From the NCBI RefSeq assembly GCF_000143415.4, contig NW_003314280.1, positions 186,001 to 250,000 on the forward strand: 64,000 nt of DNA, in the 5' to 3' direction. The stretch is from Selaginella moellendorffii. Lineage: Eukaryota; Streptophyta; Lycopodiopsida; Selaginellales; Selaginellaceae. A program made the position numbers and the translations under genes. The notes under the pieces are model-generated. The model had not been told where the DNA came from, searched no databases, and saw only the letters and a program-made list of their open reading frames with translations. Positions 57,571-64,000 of this stretch are shown piece after piece; position 1 is the first letter of the stretch; the number at the start of each line of letters is the position of its first letter.

Positions 57571-57577
57571 TATATAA
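57571..57577 (+). promoter_or_regulatory. TATA box candidate
   Basis: TATATAA lies 32-38 bases before the ATGs of the small ORF at 57603/57609, the usual distance to a transcription start. It would leave almost no leader, which is a weak point. Confidence 0.35.
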
Positions 57578-57608
57578 GCTTGCCACAGCTGCGAGTCATA
57601 TTGTGGGT

Positions 57609-57878
57609 ATGGAGCAAGAGAATTGGAAGGTTTTGCCAACACCGGAGCAAATTATGGAGAGGCGGCGCCTTTGGATACAGCGAAACCGAGCTGACTATTT
57701 GGAAGAGATTGGCGGGGAAACAGAGAAAGACGATGTGAAGCTGGAGAAACATTCTCCCGGGGCTTCAAACTCCTCTAAGAGAGTTGACGAGGAAAAAGAA
57801 GATGCTTGTCTAGAAGGCCACAACAGTAGTAATAGACTTCTTTGGTGGTTTTGTGATTCTTTGTTTTATCCTGTATAG
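57609..57878 (+). CDS. Hypothetical small protein
   Basis: 89 residues beginning MEQENWKVLPTPEQIMERRR, charged and helical, ending NRLLWWFCDSLFYPV with an amphipathic aromatic end. An ATG two codons upstream (57603) is also possible. The stretch LWIQRNRADYLEEIGG resembles WVLRNRSDFLEKNFGG found just ahead of the membrane anchor in the P450 pseudogene on the other strand, so this may be a P450-associated leader segment or a relic. No known domain. Confidence 0.3.
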   Translation: MEQENWKVLPTPEQIMERRRLWIQRNRADYLEEIGGETEKDDVKLEKHSPGASNSSKRVDEEKEDACLEGHNSSNRLLWWFCDSLFYPV

Positions 57879-57992
57879 TTTTTATTTGTTTTCTTGGAAA
57901 CAAATGTTGAAAGGAATATTTAGTTTTCTTACTCCCAGAGATAATTCCAACTTGTAAAAGGTGCTTAGGAACAGACATGTTTCATATCTAAT

Positions 57993-58062
57993 GACCTCAT
58001 GGCCCAATGGACAAGGCGCTGGTCTATGGAATCTCTGGCGCTGGTCTATGGAACCAGAGATT
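57993..58062 (+). pseudogene. tRNA-Arg (ACG)-derived pseudogene
   Basis: Starts GACCTCATGGCCCAATGG and continues with the anticodon arm of plant tRNA-Arg(ACG), CTGGT-CTATGGA-ACCAG, where the anticodon reads ATG through one change. A 24-base internal duplication (GGCGCTGGTCTATGGAA twice) interrupts it, and the T-arm and 3' acceptor strand are absent. Confidence 0.7.
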
Positions 58063-58106
58063 AATGGACAATCTTAATGAACAATCTTTGATCATGCATT
58101 TGTGGA

Positions 58107-58131
58107 GACCACGGTGGGATTTGACGCGGCC
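58107..58131 (-). pseudogene. Internally deleted tRNA-Arg (TCG) copy
   Basis: On the minus strand the first 7-8 bases of the tRNA-Arg at 58153-58226 are fused directly to its last 15 (GACCACGGTGGGATT as seen on the plus strand). It carries the same 5' flank CAGTGTCAAG. It looks like an unequal-recombination product of a tandem array. Confidence 0.75.
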
Positions 58132-58152
58132 TTGACACTGAGAGCACAACCA

Positions 58153-58226
58153 CGACCACGGTGGGATTCGAACCCACAGCCTTCAGATCCGAAGTCTAAC
58201 ATGCTAATCCACTGCGCTACGCGGCC
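58153..58226 (-). tRNA. tRNA-Arg (TCG)
   Basis: 74 bases with a complete cloverleaf: acceptor GGCCGCG / CGTGGTC (pairs throughout, with G-U), D-arm GCGCAGTGGATTAGC, anticodon stem-loop TTAGA-CTTCGGA-TCTGA (anticodon TCG), T-arm GTGGG-TTCGAAT-CCCAC and discriminator G. No intron. It reads CGA codons, and CGG weakly. The copy at 55881 shares its flank. Confidence 0.85.
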
Positions 58227-58340
58227 TTGACACTGAGAGCTTGTGCTTATGTGATCATACCAGACGACCAAGATATTGTCAACTTCTCGAGCTTTAGATG
58301 ACTTTAAAAGGAGTAGCAAAAAGGCAAGGAAAACCAAGCA

Positions 58341-58625
58341 ATGGCATTGACGAGCGCAGTATTCCTTTTAGTTTTGATCAGTGGTCCACATTATACTTGT
58401 GCTTCTTTCCATTCACAACGTATTGAAATTATTTGATCTTTCTTACCTTCTTCTTCCTCAAAACTGCGATGGAATGTCCTCGCCCTCTCAATCCAGGTTA
58501 TGTCTATCAAATTTCCATAGAGAATGGCAAGAATTTCCTGTTAGTTCCTATCTCATCTTCCGGACCACTGCCCGGCTATCAGACCCCAGCCATCAACTCG
58601 CCCTCCGCGCGCGGTCAATCCATAG
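58341..58625 (+). pseudogene. Small secreted-peptide locus A, paralogue of 60142-60357, intact status unclear
   Basis: The ATG at 58341 opens a signal peptide MALTSAVFLLVLISGPHYTC and the frame stops 31 codons later. Further on one frame encodes NFLLVPISSSG, similar to DFFVSPVKSSE of locus B, and another frame ends RPPRAVNP with a TAG at 58623-58625, matching SPPHGINP of locus B at the nucleotide level (shared TCAATCCATAGTA). Either an intron (acceptor candidate TTTCCTGTTAG near 58541) joins the parts or the locus carries frameshifts. No known family could be assigned. Confidence 0.45.
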
Positions 58626-58695
58626 TAAAACTCTTTCTTGTGTATTAGCAAAATGCAATTTGAAACTAAAATTCTACCTTAGGGTTTTTGCGGCA

Positions 58696-59883
58696 ATGGC
58701 AGTGATGAATGCCGCGGCGTCGTCTCCGTGCTGCTTCAATCCCAGGTGAGAGCTGGATTAGGAATGTGAGTGAATTCGCATCGGCTGTGGCAGGAGCAGC
58801 AGCTGCGAGAAATCGGCAGCGCTATTTTCCAGCCAGTGGCGCCAGGACGAATCTGGGTTCTGCGTCTCCAGGAGTGCGAATGCGAGGCCGGGCCGAGCAG
58901 GGATTTGCCGTGCGCAAGTAACGATGATGCCAATCGGCACTCCCAAAGTGCCTTACAGAACTCCCGGCGAGGGAACTTGGCAGTTCGTGGATATTTGGAA
59001 TGTGCTGGTATGCTACTTCGTCTCGTTTTCTTCTTCTTTTGCTGCTCTAGACTTTGTGCCACTCCGTGACTTCTTTGCTCCAGTATCGAGAGAGAATCAT
59101 TTTTATCGGGCAACACATTGACGAGGAGTTTGGCAATCAAGTGCTCGCGACTATGCTCTACTTGGACAGCGTTGATTCCAGCAAAGATCTCCATTTCTAC
59201 ATGAGTTGTCCTGGTGGAGACGTAAGCTTCTCGCTTTTCATGAACCTTTCATCTTTTCACTAGTTTCATTTGCCAGTTAACTCCTTCCATGGCCATATAC
59301 GACACAATGGGAAGCGTGAAAAGCCGGATGGGAACGATGGCACTCGGCTATGCGTATAACATCGCTGGATTCTTACTTGCGGCTGGAGAAAAGGTTGAGT
59401 CTCTTCTGATTTCTTTCAACGCCATAAATTCCGTGCCTTGACCAGGGACTGCGAACCTCCATGCCTCTGACAAGAATTGCTATGCAACCGCCTCAAGGAG
59501 CTGCTCGCGGAAAAGTGAGAGCCTTTGCATTGATCATCCAATTGTCGTTTTAGATCTGAGCGTTGTTTTTTGCAGGCAGCCGACATTCAAAACGAGGCTA
59601 AGGAACTATCTCGAGTTCGAGATTATCTCTTCAAGCAACTAGCTGTGAAAACTGGGCAGCCAGAAGAAAAGGTAATCTGAGAAGCATGGCATTTACGCAG
59701 CCACGCATTTGTCTGATGCTGGCATCTCAATGCTGTTGCAGATTCACAAAGACTTTAGCAGGATAAAAAGGTTTTCTGCGCAAGAGGCTCTAGACTATGG
59801 CCTGATTGACAAAATCATAAGGCCTCCCACGGTCAAACCAGATGCAAGCTCCAAGGCCGAGGCCGGTCGTGGCATCGGCTGAA
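58696..59883 (+). CDS. CLPR2: Clp protease proteolytic subunit-related protein 2 (non-catalytic)
   Basis: ClpR2-like subunit of the plastid stromal Clp protease core. Exon 1 ends in NPR; exon 2 continues SSSCEKSAALFSSQWRQDES, a Ser/Arg-rich transit peptide, to MPIGTPKVPYRTPGEGTWQF-VDIWNVL. Next are YRERIIFIGQHIDEEFGNQV, MSCPGGD, LTPSMAIYDTMGSVKSRMGT, then GYAYNIAGFLLAAGEK, where the usual catalytic Ser of ClpP is Asn, and IAMQPPQGAARGK, where the usual His is replaced. It ends ALDYGLIDKIIRPPTVKPDA. The lost triad defines the R-type subunit, so this is expected and not a defect. Six short introns. Two peptide-like loci flank it. Confidence 0.9.
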
Positions 59884-60141
59884 AGCTTGATGAATATCTT
59901 TTGCATTTCATGTTGCATACGTGGCAGCTGGCTCAATTGACGTAATTGTGCTCGTGTTCCTTAGGTTTAATCACTCTCCACGAGCAAAGTCAACAAGTCC
60001 GCGTTTAAAATCATACGTGGAAAATGCGAGGAGTGGACTTTCGCTCTGTATAGACGGCAGAAACTCTGGTTCCATGACATCATATTGACTTGCATGCTCT
60101 GAATAAAATGTGGAGAGCACAAGGCGCAATTCACCCAGCAA

Positions 60142-60357
60142 ATGGCATTCATAAGAATGATAATGGTTTACCTTTTGATCGGATTTTTCTTCATCTATGA
60201 CGCTTCTCAAGGTTCGCTAGGTGATTTCTTTGTTAGTCCTGTGAAATCAAGTGAAATGGCAGCTGCTCCTGACACTTCGGTGATGAGACGCAAGAAGGAA
60301 CCACAGTTTCGACCACCCTGGCGCGTCACTAGCCCACCGCACGGGATCAATCCATAG
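60142..60357 (+). CDS. Candidate secreted peptide precursor (locus B)
   Basis: 71 residues, intronless. Residues 1-23 form a signal peptide (MAFIRMIMVYLLIGFFFIYD), then a short variable region and a dibasic RRKK, followed by a Pro-rich C-terminus EPQFRPPWRVTSPPHGINP. Overall this is the design of plant peptide-hormone precursors. The C-terminal part has vague similarity to several classes (FRP and SP..GI as in CEP; PP near the end as in RGF and IDA) but fits none well. There is no Tyr in it, so it is not a TPST substrate. A related locus lies at 58341-58625 on the other side of CLPR2. Expression is not shown. Confidence 0.45.
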   Translation: MAFIRMIMVYLLIGFFFIYDASQGSLGDFFVSPVKSSEMAAAPDTSVMRRKKEPQFRPPWRVTSPPHGINP

Positions 60358-61111
60358 TAGCACGAGAATGAAATGTATACCGTCGCTAAACGCCATCCCA
60401 TATGAGTGTGGACTCTTTGATCTCGTTTTATTTGAAGGTGCAATTTTCATAGCTGAAAATATGCTCTGCAAACTGAAGTCTTAGCTTTGATTTTGGAGTG
60501 AAACAATTTGTGATAGATTTGAAAATGTTAGAAACAGTTTTAGAAGACCTGATCATTCAATATTTCTTGAACATTAGACTCCAGACTCATGACCTCTGCT
60601 CCTGGGCTCTTGGACTATATGTAAGTTATACTTCTCCCTGCTGGTTCTTTAGTACGTTTTAAACTTGCAGATGCCGAGATTGTAGAGCCCATGTTAGACT
60701 AAACTATTAATTTCACTGTACTCCCAGCTTTGGCCGGCGAGTTAGACTTTCTTGAAGGTTTGACTTGCAATGTTCCAACTAGGTTGGAGCATACAAAAAG
60801 CACGAGGGGAGCAAACCACAGAAGAAATGAAATTAGCCAGAGAGATTTTGGTGTTTCTTGTAATGGGATTGATTATATTTGTTAGTGGTGAAAAATTTGT
60901 TAAAATCCTTTTGTAACAAAAAAAAACCTATATCTGCTTGAAGATAATTTAAAACTAAAAACCTGACGATGATTTTGAACTGCGAATCAGACAATTCTAA
61001 TCGCATATTTCTTGTGCTTTCCAGGAAATTAGTCCATCACGAATTTCGATCCCCCACGATCCATATTATATTAAACAAATTGTTGAACATTTTGCATAAA
61101 TTTTGATATGG
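60358..61111. other. AT-rich intergenic spacer
   Basis: No gene, RNA or repeat recognised. Contains an A-rich run at about 60908-60930. Confidence 0.5.
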
Positions 61112-63771
61112 TTACGCTGATCTTGTGGCCGCGTCGCAAGGCTTCCATACAGTGTACGTATTCGAGAGCTGCACGTAACTTGCAGCATTTTCTGGTTCTA
61201 GCTCGATCAACCTCTGTGCTGCATGTTTTGCAACTTTGACATTGCCATGAACTCTGGAAGAACCAAGAAGAGAACTCCATAGCACCGAGTCTGGCTGCAC
61301 GGTCATCTTCTTGACGAGGGCCTCCGCTTCGTTCAGCCAACCCGATCGTCCCAAGAGATCAATAAGGCAGCCATAGTGCTCAATACCAGCGGCCAGGCCA
61401 AGCTCCTGAGTCATGGCTATGAAGAAGTAGCAAGCGTCCTCTACAATGCCCGCATGGCTACATGCCGAGAGCACATTTATGAAAGTCACTTCATCCGGCT
61501 TGACGCCTTCCTGTTGCATCCTCTCGAAGATCTTCCGGGCATGCTCCATCTCCCCGTGCTGAGCGTATCCAGTTATTACGGCCGTCCAGGAGTTCACCAT
61601 GGTCTTGTCGTCCATGGCTTCGAAGATCCGCCGTGCAAGCTTGAGGCTCCCACACTTGCCATAGAAGTTAATGAGAGAGCTCTGGACGAGGGGGATCGAG
61701 GAGCAGCCAGTTTCGGCGATGGTGGCGTGAATTGCCTTTCCAACAGGCAGAGTTGCAAGGCTCGAGCAGGAAGTGAGAGCCGCGACGAAGGTGGTGGGGC
61801 TTGGCTTCATGCCTTCGAGGAGGATCCGGTGGTAGAGCTCGAGAGATTTTCTCCACAGACCGAGCTGGGAGTATGCTGACACCATTACCGTGCCGGCTAT
61901 CACGTCCCAGCAGTAGTCCAGCTCCTCGAATGTCTTCTCTACGTCTTGCAAGCTCCCGGACTTCCCAAACAGGTTGAGCAACGCGTTCTTCACGGCAAAG
62001 TCCGGCTCGTGGCCACTTTGAGCCACCAAGCAGCGAACCAGCGCTACTTCCTCGGGTGGCAGAGCTTGCGAATTTGCGCAGGCGTTGAGAACCGTGACGA
62101 ACGTGACTTTGTTCGGTTTGGTGCCATCCAGCAACATCTGCTTGAATAGATGCAATGCTGCTCTCGAGTCTCCAGCGTCGGAGTATCCTCCGATGATAGC
62201 AGTCCAGAGAACGACGCCCCTCCTCGAGTGCTTGGCAAAGATCCTGTGAGCTTCTTCCAGCCCTCCACACTTGCAGTACATATCAACGAGAGCGCTGACG
62301 ACGACATCAGTGGATTCGTAACCGGTTCCAACGAGGTTGGCATGAATCATCCGGCCTCGCTCCAAGAAACTCTCGCTGCAAGCGTTGAGAACCGTGGTAA
62401 AGGTGACGTTCGTGGGACGAAAGCCTTCCAGCTGCATCCGGGTGGTACAACTCAAAGGCAAGGTCGCAGTAGCCATTGACAGAGTACGCTGCGATCAAGC
62501 TGTTCCAGGATACAACANNNNNNNNNNNNNNNNNNNNNNNNNNNNNNNNNNNNNNNNNNNNNNNNNNNNNNNNNNNNNNNNNNNNNNNNNNNNNNNNNNN
62601 NNNNNNNNNNNNNNNNNCACCTCCCATACATGCTGACCAGGGCGTTCCGGACTTGAGCTTCGTTCTCCCGGCTGCCGCTCGTCGCGAAGCTCTCCTCAAC
62701 GTTGGAGTGGATCAGCCTCGCGGTGTACAAGTCGACTGGTCCCGTGCAAGCGTTCATGATTGAGAGAAAGGCAACGTCGTTTGGAAGCTGGCCCTCGAGC
62801 TGCATTTTCCGGTAGAGCCGAAGAGCTTCCGAGTTGAGCCCCGCGAGCGTGTACCCGGAGATGATGGCGTTCCAGGAGATCACGTCTTTTGAGGCGCACG
62901 AATCCTCGAACACGCTCCTGGCGGTGGTAAGTTGGCCTCCGTTTCCATACATGCTCACCAAAGCGTTGCAAACGACAGTCTCGCAGGACACTCCCAGGCT
63001 GACGATCCTCTCGTGCATCTCCTTGACGATGCTGCTGGCGATGGTGGCCGGATCGCTGCAAGCGTTGAGGATGGTGACGAGAGTGAAGGCGTCAGGTTTC
63101 ATCCCCTCGAGCTCCATCCGCCGGTAGACGCCGAGAGCTTCCGTGAAGCCCGAGCAAGACGCATAGGCGGCGATGAGAGTGTTCCAGGAGATCACGTCGG
63201 GCTGCCAGAGGCTCGCGAAGGCCACGCAAGCGTCGTCGAGGCACCCACACTTTGCGTAGAGATCCACAAGCGAGTTCCCCACCCGTGGGATGGCGTCGAA
63301 TCCTTTCTCTAGCACGTAAGTGTGCATCTCTCTCCCTTGATCAAGAGCTCTAAACTTCGCGCAGCAGTTGAGGAGGGTGACGAAGGTGATGCTGTCCGCG
63401 AAAACTCCCTGGAGCAGCATCTCTCGAAACACTAGGAGTGCTGGTTGCAAATGCCCTTTCTGTGCAAATGCTGCTATCAGCCTTGTCCAAGTGATCACGT
63501 CTCTCTCGTGGAGCCGCGAGAAGAGATTCCATGCATCCCAGACGCTGCCACAGCTGAGGTACCTGTGGACGATGGCGCTGCTCAGGAAGAGATCGCCGCC
63601 AAGCCCGTGCTCGACAATCCTGGTGTGAACTTCCAGCACGGATTTCTTGGAGGTGCATTCCTTGATCGCTGTGGCGAGCGACTTTGCGTCCAGGGAGAGA
63701 GAAGAAGTTGCCAGGCAGCGCGTACCAATCTCAGTCGTCGTCGCGATCATCGCCGGGCAGCGACGACGCAT
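61112..63771 (-). CDS. PLS-type PPR protein, interrupted by assembly gap and frameshift
   Basis: RNA-binding pentatricopeptide-repeat protein, expected in plastid or mitochondrion, where it aids RNA processing or editing. The preferred start MRRRCPAMIATTTEIG (63771) gives a short Arg/Thr-rich presequence; 63750 and a longer frame from 63981 are alternatives. Regular repeats follow: VGNSLVDLYAKCGCLDDAC, DVISWNTLIAAYASCSGFTE, MKPDAFTLVTILNACSD, DVISWNAIISGYTLAGLNSE, and, after the gap, VDMYCKCGGLEEAHRIFAKH and HYGCLIDLLGRSGWLNEAEA. It ends in an incomplete E-type motif (ELEPENAASYVQLSNTYTV). 100 N lie at 62518-62617. At 62440-62442 one extra base breaks ELYH-RMQLEG; removing a single C would restore the frame. 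No DYW domain is seen before the stop. Confidence 0.85.
62518..62617. other. Assembly gap (100 N)
   Basis: Exactly 100 unknown bases, the conventional length for a gap of unknown size. It falls inside a PPR repeat region and hides an unknown number of repeats. Confidence 0.99.
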
Positions 63772-64000
63772 TCTTCGCTCCTTTGCCTGCCATGCTCCCT
63801 CCCTCTCTTTAGGGCGCGGTGCTCCAGAGATTTGGGAAGTATCGTCTTGGGTCGCCTTGGATTCCCCTGGAGAGAACGATGAGTAGTTGCATTGATCCCT
63901 CCAACGCGCGGGGAGGTCTTCCCGGAGATCACCCTCTAGATCTACACCCGGCTGATGCCTTTTTCGGGCACCAGGATCCACGAGTAAATCTCTGGAAGGA

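Noticed and set aside
62518-62617. Run of N as a biological feature
   Set aside because: Exactly 100 N is an assembly placeholder.
1-64000. CRISPR arrays, bacterial operons, prophage or integron structures
   Set aside because: No spaced identical repeats and the gene content and introns are those of a plant nuclear genome.

Overview
The window is nuclear DNA of a land plant, most likely the lycophyte Selaginella moellendorffii. Most genes are split by very short introns (about 45-80 bases) and packed with short spacers. Plant-only families (class III peroxidase, PHO1, WAT1, PLS-type PPR proteins, plastid CLPR2 and mini-RNase III, plant-type tyrosylprotein sulfotransferase) sit beside IFT74, an intraflagellar-transport protein kept only by plants with swimming sperm. 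The species is inferred from this combination; no database search was possible.

Layout. 0-8.4 kb: 3' part of a lectin receptor kinase, a DUF819 membrane protein, a WAT1/EamA transporter and a HIPL quinoprotein-like GPI protein (minus). 8.4-9.2 kb: a mosaic of gene relics. 9.2-10.7 kb: an intronless protein kinase-like gene that seems catalytically dead. 10.8-14.7 kb: an AT-rich island without recognisable genes, probably decayed mobile DNA. 15.2-15.5 kb: a broken copy of the HIPL 5' end. 15.7-22.7 kb (all minus): ATG3, a GH43-like beta-propeller protein, PEX14 and IFT74. 23.4-27 kb: class III peroxidase, POLD4 and a bark-storage-type nucleosidase. 27.8-32.9 kb: a KIN-7 kinesin with a C-terminal RING finger. 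33.3-37.7 kb: GT47 exostosin, amidase and a secreted Gly/Pro-rich protein. 38.5-45.1 kb: HLB1-like TPR protein, PHO1 and, head-to-head with PHO1, mini-RNase III. 45.5-53 kb: U11/U12-25K, a PAAT-like protein, TPST, and, tail-to-tail with TPST, a type II membrane protein that looks like a metal-less PhyH/cupin protein. 53.3-58.3 kb: a pseudogene and repeat zone with a dead PPR gene, a dead P450, direct repeats and a tRNA-Arg cluster. 58.3-60.4 kb: CLPR2 flanked by two related small secreted-peptide loci. 61.1-63.8 kb: a PPR gene interrupted by a 100-N assembly gap and a 1-base frameshift.

The genes are mostly independent housekeeping or plant-specific loci, not a cluster. The main structural story is a local duplication of a HIPL-ATG3-(GH43)-PEX14 block followed by reciprocal loss: HIPL survives in the left copy, ATG3 and PEX14 in the right copy, and each copy keeps debris of the partner genes. 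The least explained coding items are the paired peptide loci around CLPR2 with a shared C-terminal PP-x-x-(V/I)-N-P end, the dead kinase-like gene, and the pseudo-oxygenase next to TPST.
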